This document shows positions 17,822-26,966 of a stretch of 55,180 nt of DNA, piece by piece. The stretch's first letter is position 1. The number at the start of each line of letters is the position of its first letter. Origin of the DNA: Ruminococcus flavefaciens (lineage in GTDB: Bacteria > Bacillota > Clostridia > Oscillospirales > Ruminococcaceae); contig JAMPGO010000005.1 of NCBI GenBank assembly GCA_023663905.1, positions 1 to 55,180 of the forward strand, in the 5' to 3' direction. The position numbers and the translations under genes are program-made. A model generated the notes under the pieces. That model ran no database searches. It worked only from the letters and a program-made list of their open reading frames with translations, and had not been told where the DNA came from.

Positions 17822-18481
17822 TTATAATTCCCACAAAGGCTTGACATAGACATTAATGGGAAAAATATCGGGCATATCGAGAAGTTCGCATATTTCAGCA
17901 GGGCAGGTTGTGAATGCAAGCGGAAGCCCTGTTGTTTCAGATACTTTTTCGGCAAACCCAGCGGATTTGCTGATAATCTCCGCCGTTGTCTCACGTCCGA
18001 GGTTAGTATTGTTGACTATCGCCGTGTGTTTCATTCTTGCGGCAGATTCGATTTCATACATAAGGGTTACAGTTTCGCCGACAGTTTCCGTGAGATAACG
18101 TCTCTGGTTGATGACGTACAGCATATCAGTATCTTCCCTGTACTGCGCAAGAGCGTTTGCGAATCGTCCGAGGGCAAAAGCGCCTGCGTCATCACCGCCT
18201 ACGTCAATAATAAGGCAGTCCTCGTTCATTGCGAGCTGTTCTATATCAAATTGTATTGACGGCACGTCGAGATTGCTGTTTGCAAAGTCAGGAGCGATGA
18301 GCTTTATGCCCATATTTTCAAAATATTCCCTGAAATCGGCAGTTCTGAAATAAGGGTTAACCAAATCCAAATCAACAACAGCGACGGATTTTCCTTCACG
18401 GGAAGCCGATACAGCGAGATTTACAGAGAGATTTGTTTTTCCGCTTCCGTAATGACCTGTAACAATGGTAATTTTTTTCAT
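17822..18481 (-). CDS. P-loop ATPase of the MinD/ParA/CobQ class
   Basis: A 219-residue nucleotide-binding protein. The Walker A is GHYGSGKTNLS (~9-19), the switch Asp is in VVDLDLVNPYFR (~35-46) and Walker B in IIDVGGDD (~92-99). It lacks a DNA- or membrane-targeting tail. It leads the operon with the oxidoreductase, 23 bp or more before the ferredoxin gene, so a role in iron-sulphur or cofactor loading of that enzyme is a reasonable guess but not shown by sequence. Confidence 0.8.
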   Translation of the reverse strand: MKKITIVTGHYGSGKTNLSVNLAVSASREGKSVAVVDLDLVNPYFRTADFREYFENMGIKLIAPDFANSNLDVPSIQFDIEQLAMNEDCLIIDVGGDDAGAFALGRFANALAQYREDTDMLYVINQRRYLTETVGETVTLMYEIESAARMKHTAIVNNTNLGRETTAEIISKSAGFAEKVSETTGLPLAFTTCPAEICELLDMPDIFPINVYVKPLWEL

Positions 18482-18533
18482 AAGATATATTCCTCTTAAA
18501 AAATCAGTGACGGCGCATAACCGCCTTGTTTAT

Positions 18534-18562
18534 ATTATATCACTTACAGCGTGCAAATGCAA
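18534..18562 (-). promoter_or_regulatory. Promoter of the ATPase-oxidoreductase operon
   Basis: Minus strand TTGCAT (18557-18562), 17 bp, TGA-TATAAT (18534-18539). The -35 is weak, but the extended -10 (TGn) compensates. The leader is about 45 nt. Confidence 0.65.
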
Positions 18563-18600
18563 GTTAAATTAGTTGATACTAACAAAAAATACAGAAAAAA

Positions 18601-18623
18601 TCCCCAGACTTAAAGTCAGGGGA
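18601..18623 (-). terminator. Terminator of the fatty acid synthesis operon
   Basis: TCCCC-A-GACT (18601-18610) pairs with AGTC-A-GGGGA (18614-18623) with one A-A mismatch and a 3-base loop; leftward it is followed by TTTTTTC. It lies 24 bp after the acpP stop. Confidence 0.75.
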
Positions 18624-18646
18624 TTGTTTTCCGGGTACGTCAGCGA

Positions 18647-18883
18647 TTATTCAGCCTCAACGTTCTTTTCAACGTAGCTTGCGATGTCGCCAACAGTCTT
18701 GATGTTCTCAACAGCCTCGTCAGGGATAGAGAGGTCGTATTCGTCCTCGATTGTCTGGATGAGATCAACGATGTCGAGTGAATCTGCACCAAGGTCATCC
18801 TGAATGTTTGCTTCGGGAGTAACAACGTCCTCCTCAACGCCGAGCTGTTCAACAACGATTTCTTTGATTTTGTCAAAAACCAT
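18647..18883 (-). CDS. acpP: Acyl carrier protein
   Basis: Cytoplasmic carrier of growing fatty acyl chains, 78 residues, acidic and helical. The phosphopantetheine site is the Ser of [11 protein letters not shown] (~residue 38). Start is ATG 18883, with GGAGG eight bases upstream; an extended frame begins 12 codons earlier. Here acpP is the last gene of the leftward cluster, after accA, whereas in many Firmicutes it follows fabH or fabD. This is the only ACP gene in the window. Confidence 0.95.
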   Translation of the reverse strand: MVFDKIKEIVVEQLGVEEDVVTPEANIQDDLGADSLDIVDLIQTIEDEYDLSIPDEAVENIKTVGDIASYVEKNVEAE

Positions 18884-18927
18884 AATAATTTCCTCCATAA
18901 ATTTGTTTATATTTTCCAAACCGACAA

Positions 18928-19734
18928 TTATTCTGTGAACTCGCCGATTTTTCTAAATTTAGTATAGCGTTCTTTTAGCAATTCGTCAATATCTTTTTGA
19001 CATTTTTCTGCAATTTTGAGTGACAAATATTCCTTAATATTTTCGGAAATTTTGTCTAAATCGTTATGTGCGCCTCCGAGAGGCTCTTCGATTATAGCTT
19101 CTGCCACTCCTAAACGAACCATATCTTCCGCCGTTACCTGCATAATATTGCAGGCTTCCTGCTCACGGGTTGCGTCTTTCCAGAGAATGCTTGCGAAACC
19201 TCTGGGCGATACTACAGAATACTGCGCATTTTCGAGCATTGCAAGCTCGTCGCACACACCGAGAGCCAGCGCACCTCCGCTTCCTGCTTCGCCAAGAACG
19301 ATTGATATAATAGGTGTGCGGAGAGTCATAAACTCGGCGATATTCTTTGCGATAGCCTCGCCCTGTCCACGTTCTTCCGCCGACATACCAGCATTTGCAC
19401 CGGGTGTATCGATAAAGCAGATAACAGGTCTGTGGAATTTCTCCGCCTGTCTTGCAAGCCTGAGAGCTTTTCTGTAGCCTTCAGGCAAAGGCATAGCGAA
19501 ATTGCATTCCTTGTTTTCGTTAATATCCCTGCCCTTTACCTGTGCGATTATAGTCACGGGAACACCGTCCAGCCGTGCAACACCACCTGTTATAGCGTGG
19601 TCGTCGCCGAAAAGCCTGTCGCCGTGCATTTCATAGAAATCGGTAAAAATAAGCGGGATGTAGTCCCTGATAGTAGGTCTGCCCTTTGTGTGTACAAGGG
19701 TAAGACGTTCCCACGCTGTCTTGTTGTTTTCCAA
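18928..19734 (-). CDS. accA: Acetyl-CoA carboxylase carboxyltransferase subunit alpha
   Basis: With AccD transfers CO2 from carboxybiotin to acetyl-CoA, making malonyl-CoA. The 268-residue protein has the carboxyltransferase core: [13 protein letters not shown] (~31-43), [20 protein letters not shown] (~105-124) and [12 protein letters not shown] (~144-155). It is shorter than the E. coli protein (319) because the N-terminal helix region is reduced. The start is a TTG at 19734 placed eight bases after GGAGG, which overlaps the accD end region; no closer ATG exists. Confidence 0.95.
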   Translation of the reverse strand: MENNKTAWERLTLVHTKGRPTIRDYIPLIFTDFYEMHGDRLFGDDHAITGGVARLDGVPVTIIAQVKGRDINENKECNFAMPLPEGYRKALRLARQAEKFHRPVICFIDTPGANAGMSAEERGQGEAIAKNIAEFMTLRTPIISIVLGEAGSGGALALGVCDELAMLENAQYSVVSPRGFASILWKDATREQEACNIMQVTAEDMVRLGVAEAIIEEPLGGAHNDLDKISENIKEYLSLKIAEKCQKDIDELLKERYTKFRKIGEFTE

Positions 19735-19737
19735 AGT

Positions 19738-20586
19738 TCAGACCTCCTTTGCTGAATCGCTGTAGCCGTGAATTGCAAGCAGTTTTGAGAGCGTGCTTCT
19801 CATCTTTTTTCGCTCAACAATCATATCGACAAAGCCTTTGTCCTGCATAAATTCCGCAAGCTGAAAATCTTCGGGAAGGCGCTGTTTCATAGTGCTTTCA
19901 ATAACACGTCTGCCTGCGAATCCGATAAGAATCTTAGGTTCGGCGATGATTATATCGCCCAGAGAAGCGAAGCTTGCCGTTACACCGCCTGTCGTCGGGT
20001 CGGTAAGCACTGTAATGTAAAGTCCGCCCGAATCGCTGTGGAGCTTTACAGCACCCGAGGTTTTAGCCATCTGCATAAGCGAAACTATACCTTCCTGCAT
20101 TCTCGCACCGCCCGAAGCCGTGAACATAATCACAGGAAGCTTGTTTTCTGTGGCATATTCAAATGCCCTTGTAATCTTCTCACCGACTACAGAACCCATT
20201 GAAGCCATCATATATCGGGAATCCATAACGCCCATAACAGTCTTTATGCCCCTGATAGTCGCCGTTCCTGTAATAATAGCGTCCCTCAGACCTGTGGAAT
20301 CCCTGAGTTCCTGCTGTTTCTGCGGATAGCCGGGAAAGCTTATCGGGTCACAGCTCAGCATATCCTTGTCAAATTCTCTGAAACTGCCCTTGTCAACAGT
20401 CATAACTATTCTCTCGGGCGCTGACAGCCTGCCGTGATAATTGCAGTTGGGGCAAACTCTGTGGAGTTCCTCATAGCGTTCAAGAGTTACGGTACTCTGA
20501 CATCTCGGACATCGGAAAGAAGCCGTAGTTTCGTCCTGACTGCCGTTGAAGCGGAGCTTCACAACATTAAAAAAATCCTCAAACAT
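19738..20586 (-). CDS. accD: Acetyl-CoA carboxylase carboxyltransferase subunit beta
   Basis: Partner of AccA, 282 residues. The N-terminal zinc ribbon is complete (CPRCQ ~25-29 and CPNCNYHG ~44-51), followed by the crotonase-like core with FTASGGARMQEG (~155-166) and LTDPTTGGVTASFA (~191-204). The start ATG is 13 bp after accC. Malonyl-CoA from this enzyme feeds FabD and FabH encoded in the same region. Confidence 0.96.
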   Translation of the reverse strand: MFEDFFNVVKLRFNGSQDETTASFRCPRCQSTVTLERYEELHRVCPNCNYHGRLSAPERIVMTVDKGSFREFDKDMLSCDPISFPGYPQKQQELRDSTGLRDAIITGTATIRGIKTVMGVMDSRYMMASMGSVVGEKITRAFEYATENKLPVIMFTASGGARMQEGIVSLMQMAKTSGAVKLHSDSGGLYITVLTDPTTGGVTASFASLGDIIIAEPKILIGFAGRRVIESTMKQRLPEDFQLAEFMQDKGFVDMIVERKKMRSTLSKLLAIHGYSDSAKEV

Positions 20587-20599
20587 CTATATCACCGCC

Positions 20600-21952
20600 T
20601 TATTTTTTTCGTTTTTCCATATATCGGGTAAGAAAGCCGTTATCGTAGTTACCGCTGATAAATTCGGGACATTTTATTATCTCAAGCTGAAAATCGATAT
20701 TCGTATCAACTCCGCTGACGATAAACTCAGATAAAGCCCATTTCATTTTTCTGATAGCGTCATCACGGTCAGAGCCGTGTACAATGAGCTTGCTTATCAT
20801 CGAATCATAGAAAGGCGTTATTGTATATCCCTGATATACAGCGCCGTCGATTCTTATTCCAGGACCGCCCGGAACATAGAGTGCATTTATCGTACCCGGC
20901 GACGGACGGAAATTCTGCTCGGGATTTTCCGCATTTATACGGCATTCGATAGCGTGACCACGCAGTGTAACATCCTCCTGCTTTATGTCAAGAGGCATAT
21001 CGGCTGCAATTTCAATCTGCGCCTTTACGAGGTCGAAGCCTGTGACTTCCTCAGTAATAGGGTGTTCAACCTGAATACGTGTGTTCATTTCCATAAAATA
21101 GAAGTCCCTGTTTTCATCAACAAGAAATTCTATCGTGCCTGCGTTGTAATATCCGCACTGCTCGGCTGCGGTAACGGCAGATTTTCCCATTTTTTCACGC
21201 AGTTCGGGCGAAACAATCGGGCTTGGGCATTCCTCAAGTATTTTCTGATTACGTCTCTGCATTGAGCAGTCACGCTCGCCGAGATAAACCGTGTTTCCGA
21301 ATTTGTCCGCTATAATCTGTATTTCAACGTGGTGCGGATTTACAAGAAACTTTTCTATGTAAACAGTATCGTCGCCGAAAAAGTTCTTTGCTTCCTGCAT
21401 AGCCATAGTAATCTGCGATTCCAGCTCGTCGGGCGAATCAACTCGCCTGATACCACGTCCGCCGCCGCCTGCCGACGCTTTTACAAGTATCGGATAACCG
21501 CATTTTTCAGCGATTTCACGGGCTTCTTCAATGCTTTTCACTGCGCCCGCAGAACCGGGAATTACAGGTACTCCTGCGTTTTTCATAGTCTCCTTTGCGG
21601 CAGCCTTGTCGCCGAGCATTTCAATTGATTTGTACGAAGGACCTATAAATACCAGTCCTGCCTTTTCGCAGAGACGTGCAAAATCCGCATTTTCGGAGAG
21701 GAATCCGAAGCCGGGGTGAATGGCTTCCGCACCTGTGTTAATAGCCGCCTGAATCACAGCGTTCATATTGAGATAGCTGTCCTTTGTTGCAGGAGGACCT
21801 ATGCACACCGCTTCGTCGGCAATCTGTGCGTGAAGCGAATCCCTGTCCGCCGTTGAATACACGGCAACACAGCGCACTCCGAGTTCACGGCAAGCCCTGA
21901 TTATGCGGACTGCGATTTCACCTCTGTTGGCAATCAATATTTTTCTGAACAT
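20600..21952 (-). CDS. accC: Biotin carboxylase subunit of acetyl-CoA carboxylase
   Basis: ATP-dependent carboxylation of biotin on AccB. The 450-residue ATP-grasp enzyme shows ILIANRGEIAVRIIRA (~5-20), the glycine-rich ATP loop KASAGGGGRGIR (~158-169), EKFLVNPHHVEIQ (~201-213) and the catalytic MEMNTRIQVEHP (~287-298). Length equals the family norm. It sits between fabZ and accD in the classic accB-fabZ-accC-accD-accA order. Confidence 0.97.
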   Translation of the reverse strand: MFRKILIANRGEIAVRIIRACRELGVRCVAVYSTADRDSLHAQIADEAVCIGPPATKDSYLNMNAVIQAAINTGAEAIHPGFGFLSENADFARLCEKAGLVFIGPSYKSIEMLGDKAAAKETMKNAGVPVIPGSAGAVKSIEEAREIAEKCGYPILVKASAGGGGRGIRRVDSPDELESQITMAMQEAKNFFGDDTVYIEKFLVNPHHVEIQIIADKFGNTVYLGERDCSMQRRNQKILEECPSPIVSPELREKMGKSAVTAAEQCGYYNAGTIEFLVDENRDFYFMEMNTRIQVEHPITEEVTGFDLVKAQIEIAADMPLDIKQEDVTLRGHAIECRINAENPEQNFRPSPGTINALYVPGGPGIRIDGAVYQGYTITPFYDSMISKLIVHGSDRDDAIRKMKWALSEFIVSGVDTNIDFQLEIIKCPEFISGNYDNGFLTRYMEKRKK

Positions 21953-21964
21953 CAGTTCGCTCCT

Positions 21965-22405
21965 TTACTTGTCTGCAACAACACAGGTTATCTCGCAGGA
22001 AACAGCCTTTTCGCCTGCAACGGAAGCGAGAGCCTTGCACGTTGAGACAGGTCCTCTCTGCCTGATTATTTCAACTTCGAGGTCAAGCACATCACCGGGG
22101 ACAACCTGTCTGCGGAACTTCGCCTTGTCAATACCGCCGAAAAGTCCGATTTTGCCCTTAAATTCAGGCTTCGAGAGCATACATACAGCACCTGCCTGTG
22201 CGAGCATTTCAACCATAAGCACCCCCGGAGTTACAGGATAATCGGGAAAGTGACCCTTGAACCAGAAAGCGTCCTCGCTGATATATTTTCTTGCCTTTAT
22301 CTTCACGCCAACTTCCATTTCAAGCACCTCGTCAATGAGGAGAAACGGGTCACGGTGAGGGATGATTTCCATAATCTGTTCTTTATTCATTAAAACTTCT
22401 GACAT
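21965..22405 (-). CDS. fabZ: (3R)-hydroxyacyl-ACP dehydratase FabZ
   Basis: Dehydrates 3-hydroxyacyl-ACP in the elongation cycle. A 146-residue hot-dog-fold protein with IIPHRDPFLLID (~14-25), the catalytic His in KGHFPDYPVTPG (~51-62) and the catalytic Glu in MVEMLAQAGA (~64-73). ATG at 22405 behind GGAGG; a second ATG five codons later is possible. No FabA/FabM-type isomerase gene is seen in the window, so how unsaturated fatty acids are made is not visible. Confidence 0.96.
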   Translation of the reverse strand: MSEVLMNKEQIMEIIPHRDPFLLIDEVLEMEVGVKIKARKYISEDAFWFKGHFPDYPVTPGVLMVEMLAQAGAVCMLSKPEFKGKIGLFGGIDKAKFRRQVVPGDVLDLEVEIIRQRGPVSTCKALASVAGEKAVSCEITCVVADK

Positions 22406-22428
22406 TTTATGCCTCCATTCGATTTATC

Positions 22429-22464
22429 AGAATACGGAGTTAAAAAATTTTCAACTCCGATTCT
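22429..22464 (-). promoter_or_regulatory. Hairpin in the accB-fabZ gap
   Basis: Read on the minus strand, AGAATCGGAGTT (22464-22453) pairs with AACTCCG and ATTCT of 22441-22429 with a single bulged base, around an A/T loop. It is inside the operon, 24 bp before fabZ. With no T-run after it, it is more likely an RNA stability or processing element than a full terminator. Confidence 0.45.
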
Positions 22465-22474
22465 GCATTCTTAA

Positions 22475-22945
22475 TTATTTGATAATCATAATCGGCTGGT
22501 CAAATTCAACAGCCTGACCGTCGCCGACAAGAATCTTTGCAACAGTGCCGTCAAATTCGGACTGTACCTCGTTCATAAGCTTCATAGACTCGATAATCAT
22601 AATGACATCGCCCTTTTTGACTGTATCGCCGACTTTTACGAACGGCGGTTTGTCGGGTGAGGGTGACTGGTAGAAAGTACCGACGATAGGAGCTTTTACA
22701 ACGTTGCCGTCTGTTTCACGTGGAACGTTTTCTTCAACAGCCGACGGTGCAGGTGCAGTCTGTACGGGTGCGGGCATACCCATAGGCACGGGCATTACAG
22801 GCGGAGCAGGCTGGGGCTTCTTGCCCTTGATAGTGAGATTGCAGTCGCTGACGTTTATTGTAATTTCAGAAAGCTCATTCTTTGAAACAATTTCAGCAAG
22901 CTTTTCAATTGTCTCGATATTAACATTGAAAATTTTATCTTCCAT
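22475..22945 (-). CDS. accB: Biotin carboxyl carrier protein of acetyl-CoA carboxylase
   Basis: Carries biotin between AccC and AccA/AccD. The 156-residue protein has an N-terminal helical part, a Pro/Ala/Met-rich linker (~45-75) and a C-terminal biotinyl domain with VVKAPIVGTFY (~82-92) and the biotinylated Lys in ESMKLMNEV (~120-128). The start has AAGGAGG upstream. It lies 11 bp after fabF. Confidence 0.96.
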   Translation of the reverse strand: MEDKIFNVNIETIEKLAEIVSKNELSEITINVSDCNLTIKGKKPQPAPPVMPVPMGMPAPVQTAPAPSAVEENVPRETDGNVVKAPIVGTFYQSPSPDKPPFVKVGDTVKKGDVIMIIESMKLMNEVQSEFDGTVAKILVGDGQAVEFDQPIMIIK

Positions 22946-22956
22946 TCCGTACCTCC

Positions 22957-24213
22957 TTAGTCCTTGACTTTCTTGAAGCAGAGCGTTGCATTATGTCCGC
23001 CGAAGCCGAGTGAGTTGGACAGTACAGCATTTACTTCCTGCTCGATGTTGCCATTTACGCAATAGTCAAGGTCGCATTCCTCGTCGGGTACTTTATAGCC
23101 GACTGTTGCGTGAATAAGTCCTTCCTCAATCGTCTTTGCGCACACGATTGCTTCAATCGCTCCTGCTGCGCCGAGAAGATGACCTGTCATTGACTTTGTG
23201 GAGCTGATTTTCACGTTCTTTGCTTCATCGCCGAAAGCAAGCTTGATTGCGTTTGTCTCGTAGAGGTCATTGAGGTGCGTGGATGTGCCGTGAGCGTTGA
23301 TATAATCGATTTCAGAGGGCTGAAGTCCTGCTTCCTGCATTGCGAGAGTCATTCCCATACCTGCGGCTTCACCTGTCGGCATAGGAGATGTCATATGATA
23401 ACCGTCATCTGTTGCGCCGTATCCTGCTACTTCTGCATAAATTTTTGCGCCACGAGCTTTAGCGTGTTCATATTCTTCAAGTACAAGAATACCGCTTCCC
23501 TCGCTGAGTACAAAACCGCTTCTTTCCTTATCAAACGGAACGGAAGCTCTTTCAAGGTTATCGCATTTTGTAAGGGCTTTCATATTGGAAAATCCCGCAA
23601 ATGTGAACTCAACGTTTGTGCTTTCAGTACCGCCTGCGAGACATACGTCAAGATAGCCGTCCTTGATTTTTCTGAATGCTTCGCCGATAGCGTGAGTACC
23701 TGTTGCACAGGCAGATGAAATATCAAAATTAGCGCCCATAAACTTGGTTTTCATAGCAACCGTACCTGCCGACATATTGCTAATCATCATCGGGATATAG
23801 AATGCCGAAACACGTCCGGGACCTTTTTCGAGATATTTGGAATATTCCGACAGTGTGAGGTCGATTCCGCCGATACCTGAGCCGACAAGAACACCCTTGC
23901 GGAATTTGTCAACGTCTGCAAAATCCGTACCTGCGTCCTGCATAGCTTCGTGTGTGGCAACTACGGCATATTTGGTGAACATATCCATACGCTTGGCTTC
24001 TTTTTTGTCAAAACAGCCCTCTACGCCGTAATAAGCCGTTTCATCGAAATCACGCACTATTCCTGCGATTTTTACACCCGTTCTTTCGGTGCTGAATTTA
24101 TCTATAAAAGAAAAGCCGATTTTATTGGCTTTGATACCCGACCAGAATTTTTCAATACCTGTGCCGAGAGGAGTGACAGCTCCCATACCGGTAATAACAA
24201 CTCTTCTGCTCAT
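22957..24213 (-). CDS. fabF: 3-oxoacyl-ACP synthase II (KAS II)
   Basis: Condensing enzyme of chain elongation, 418 residues. The active-site Cys is in SACATGTHAIG (~163-173); the two His residues lie in NAHGTSTHLND (~301-311) and KSMTGHLLGAAGA (~335-347); the C-terminus has SNSLGFGGHNATL (~400-412). Complete and typical. It follows fabG by about 30 bp. Confidence 0.97.
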   Translation of the reverse strand: MSRRVVITGMGAVTPLGTGIEKFWSGIKANKIGFSFIDKFSTERTGVKIAGIVRDFDETAYYGVEGCFDKKEAKRMDMFTKYAVVATHEAMQDAGTDFADVDKFRKGVLVGSGIGGIDLTLSEYSKYLEKGPGRVSAFYIPMMISNMSAGTVAMKTKFMGANFDISSACATGTHAIGEAFRKIKDGYLDVCLAGGTESTNVEFTFAGFSNMKALTKCDNLERASVPFDKERSGFVLSEGSGILVLEEYEHAKARGAKIYAEVAGYGATDDGYHMTSPMPTGEAAGMGMTLAMQEAGLQPSEIDYINAHGTSTHLNDLYETNAIKLAFGDEAKNVKISSTKSMTGHLLGAAGAIEAIVCAKTIEEGLIHATVGYKVPDEECDLDYCVNGNIEQEVNAVLSNSLGFGGHNATLCFKKVKD

Positions 24214-24246
24214 ATATATATATTTCCCTTCCTGTATTTTTATTGG

Positions 24247-24987
24247 TTACATTGAAAGTCCGCCTGAAATTTCGATTACCTGTCCTGTAACGTATGAAGC
24301 GTTTTCGGAAACAAGGAACGAAACAACAGAGGCGATTTCTTCAGGCTCGCCATATCTGCCAAGTGCAACCTGTGCGAGCATTTTGCTTTTGAGTTCTTCG
24401 GAAAGAACATCGGTCATAGGTGTGTGGATGAATCCAGGTGCAACGGCATTGCAGGTGATATTGCGTGAGCCAAATTCCTTTGCGATGGTTTTTGTCATAC
24501 CTATGATAGCGGCTTTTGATGCCGAGTAGTTAACCTGTCCCGGATTGCCGTAAAGTCCTGCAACGGATGAGACGTTGACGATTCTGCCGTGTCTCTGCTT
24601 CATCATAACGGAACATACGTGCTTGAGCATATTGTAAACGCTCTTCTGGTTTACTGCAATAACTGCGTCGTAATCAGCTTCCTTCATACGTGCAAGCAGA
24701 CAGTCCTTTGTGATACCTGCGTTGTTTACGAGTGCGTCAATAGTGCCGAAATCAGCCTTTACCTGCTTTACCATAGCCTCGCACTGGTCGAATTTTGAAA
24801 CGTCTGCTGAATAGCACTCTGCTTTTATTCCAAATGCTCTGCACTCTTCGGCAACGGCAAGAGCCTTTTCCTTGTCGCTGTCGCTCGGATAGTGGTTGAT
24901 TGCCACGTCAAAGCCGTCCTGTGCAAGTCTCTTTGCGATACAAGCACCTATGCCCTGCGAAGCACCTGTTATAATTGCTGTAGCCAT
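24247..24987 (-). CDS. fabG: 3-oxoacyl-ACP reductase
   Basis: NADPH-dependent short-chain dehydrogenase of 246 residues reducing 3-oxoacyl-ACP. The cofactor loop is ITGASQGIGACIA (~6-18), with NNAGIT (~88-93), the catalytic Ser in VSSVAGLYG (~139-147) and YSASKAAI (~153-160). Start is the ATG at 24987 with GGAGG nine bases upstream; the extended frame to 25026 has no support. Confidence 0.96.
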   Translation of the reverse strand: MATAIITGASQGIGACIAKRLAQDGFDVAINHYPSDSDKEKALAVAEECRAFGIKAECYSADVSKFDQCEAMVKQVKADFGTIDALVNNAGITKDCLLARMKEADYDAVIAVNQKSVYNMLKHVCSVMMKQRHGRIVNVSSVAGLYGNPGQVNYSASKAAIIGMTKTIAKEFGSRNITCNAVAPGFIHTPMTDVLSEELKSKMLAQVALGRYGEPEEIASVVSFLVSENASYVTGQVIEISGGLSM

Positions 24988-25033
24988 ATTATTATTCCTC
25001 CAATTTTCAGTATTCTGTAACGTCAAATTCTGC

Positions 25034-25960
25034 TCATATTTTCAGCAGTTTTTCAGTCTGCTCCATAAGCTCCTTTATGATAGCTTCACACGGCTTCACG
25101 TCGTTAATCATACCTGCGATAGCTCCGCAGAGGAATGAACCTTCGTCAAGATTGCCGTCCTGTACAGCCTTGCGGAGTGAGCCGAGTGTGAGTTCCTCAA
25201 ATTCGTCGGGAGTAAGTGAGCCGTCCTTTTCACCGCTGGCAAGCTTCTTTGAAAACTTTGTTCTGATATTTCTGCAAGGATGACCTGTGTAACGTCCTGT
25301 TACCACGCTGTCGGTATCCTTTGCCTTGATGATAAGCTCCTTGAAAGTCAGGTGAATCTGGCACTCCTCGGAAGCAAGGAAACGTGTGCCAATCTGTACG
25401 CCCTCAGCTCCGAGCATAAACGATGCCGCAATGCCTCTGCCGTCTGCAATACCGCCTGCGGCGATAACAGGGATTTCAAGTGCGTCAACAACCTGCGGTA
25501 CGAGGCACATTGTAGTGTTCTCGCCGATGTGTCCGCCCGATTCAGTACCCTCTGCAACAACTGCGTCTGCTCCTGCACGTTCCATTCTCTTTGCGAGTGC
25601 AACGGACGGGATTACGGGGATAACCTTGATTCCTGCTTCCTTCCACGCAGGAATGTACTTTGCAGGGTTTCCTGCACCTGTGGTTACAACGGCAACTTTC
25701 TCGTCAATACAGAGCTGTGCGAGGTCGTCAGCGTTCGGACTCATCATCATTATGTTTACACCGAACGGCTTGTCGGTTGCTTCCTTGCACTGGCGAATCT
25801 GGTCACGGAGATAGTCAATCGGAGCAGAACCGCCAGCAATAAGACCTACACCGCCTGCGTTTGATACGGCTGCTGCGAGGGTATGCTCGGCAACCCAAGC
25901 CATACCGCCCTGAATAATCGGGTATTCACAGCCTAAAAGTTCAGTTATTCTTGTTTTCAT
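25034..25960 (-). CDS. fabK: Enoyl-ACP reductase II, FMN-dependent
   Basis: Reduces the enoyl-ACP double bond using FMN and NAD(P)H. The 308-residue TIM barrel belongs to the nitronate monooxygenase-like family: YPIIQGGMAWV (~13-23), VGLIAGGSAP (~38-47), VVTTGAGNP (~90-98), IAAGGIADGRGI (~172-183) and GVQIGTRFLAS (~191-201). FabK is typical where FabI is missing, as in streptococci and many clostridia, and no FabI gene is seen here. Confidence 0.94.
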   Translation of the reverse strand: MKTRITELLGCEYPIIQGGMAWVAEHTLAAAVSNAGGVGLIAGGSAPIDYLRDQIRQCKEATDKPFGVNIMMMSPNADDLAQLCIDEKVAVVTTGAGNPAKYIPAWKEAGIKVIPVIPSVALAKRMERAGADAVVAEGTESGGHIGENTTMCLVPQVVDALEIPVIAAGGIADGRGIAASFMLGAEGVQIGTRFLASEECQIHLTFKELIIKAKDTDSVVTGRYTGHPCRNIRTKFSKKLASGEKDGSLTPDEFEELTLGSLRKAVQDGNLDEGSFLCGAIAGMINDVKPCEAIIKELMEQTEKLLKI

Positions 25961-25979
25961 AAAAAAATTCTCCTTTATT

Positions 25980-26966
25980 TTAGTATTCCAGAATTACACT
26001 GCCATAGGTAAGACCTGCTCCGAATCCGACAAGGGCAAGCTTCTGCCCACGCTTTACATCGCCCTTTTCGATTGCTTCGCAGAGGGCAAGCGGAATTGAA
26101 GCACTGGACGTGTTGCCGTGATGGTCAACGGTTACAACGAATTTGTCCGTGCCTGTGCCGAGATTCTTTGCGGCAGTTTCGATAATTCTTATATTTGCCT
26201 GATGAGGTACAAACCAGTCAATGTCGGCGCTTGTAATGCCGATTTTTTCTGCGGCGGAGTTGAATGCCTTCGGAAGAGCCTTTACAGCAAATTTATAGAC
26301 TTCCTTGCCGTTCTGATAGAATTTGTGCATAGGCTTTTCAGGGAAGCCGTCATCAAAATCGGACTCCACTTTTACTTCCGGCGCAATCTGCATATTCTTT
26401 GCAAAAAGCGTCTTTGCACCGCTTCCGTCAGAAGCGAGGAATGACGAATACATCTTGTCGCTTCTCTCGATTACGGCAGCGGCAGAACCGTCGCCGAAAA
26501 GAATACAGCTTCCTCTGTCCTCAAAGTCTATGAAGCGTGAGAGCGCTTCCGTAGCGACTACAAGGACGTACTTGAGGTTCTCGTCTGTTTGGAGAAAACG
26601 TCTTGCCGTATCAACAGAATAGATAAAACCCGAACAGGCGGCATTAAGGTCGAAGGCTGACGCATTCTCCGCACCTATTTCGTGCTGGATTATGCTTGCC
26701 ATACTCGGAGTGAGGAAATCGGAAGTGATTGTGCTTGTGATGACAAGTCCGATTTCTTTCGGGTCAATACCGGCTTTTTCGATTGCCCTGAGAGCGGACT
26801 GCTTTCCCATATACCACGCAGGTTCCCAGCCAGCCATATGACGTGAAGCTATTCCTGTACGTGTTCTAATCCACTCGTCGTTGGTTTCAACAAATTTCTG
26901 GAAGTCGTCATTAGTAAATGTCTGTTCAGGGAGATAACTGCCCATACCCATAATATTAATACCCAT
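25980..26966 (-). CDS. fabH: 3-oxoacyl-ACP synthase III (KAS III)
   Basis: Starts fatty acid synthesis by condensing an acyl-CoA primer with malonyl-ACP. The 328-residue protein has the catalytic triad: Cys in NAACSGFIYS (~109-118), His in VPHQANIRI (~252-260) and Asn in HHGNTSSASIP (~283-293). The start ATG follows AAGGAG and is first in the leftward operon, opposite the divergent fabD. Confidence 0.96.
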   Translation of the reverse strand: MGINIMGMGSYLPEQTFTNDDFQKFVETNDEWIRTRTGIASRHMAGWEPAWYMGKQSALRAIEKAGIDPKEIGLVITSTITSDFLTPSMASIIQHEIGAENASAFDLNAACSGFIYSVDTARRFLQTDENLKYVLVVATEALSRFIDFEDRGSCILFGDGSAAAVIERSDKMYSSFLASDGSGAKTLFAKNMQIAPEVKVESDFDDGFPEKPMHKFYQNGKEVYKFAVKALPKAFNSAAEKIGITSADIDWFVPHQANIRIIETAAKNLGTGTDKFVVTVDHHGNTSSASIPLALCEAIEKGDVKRGQKLALVGFGAGLTYGSVILEY

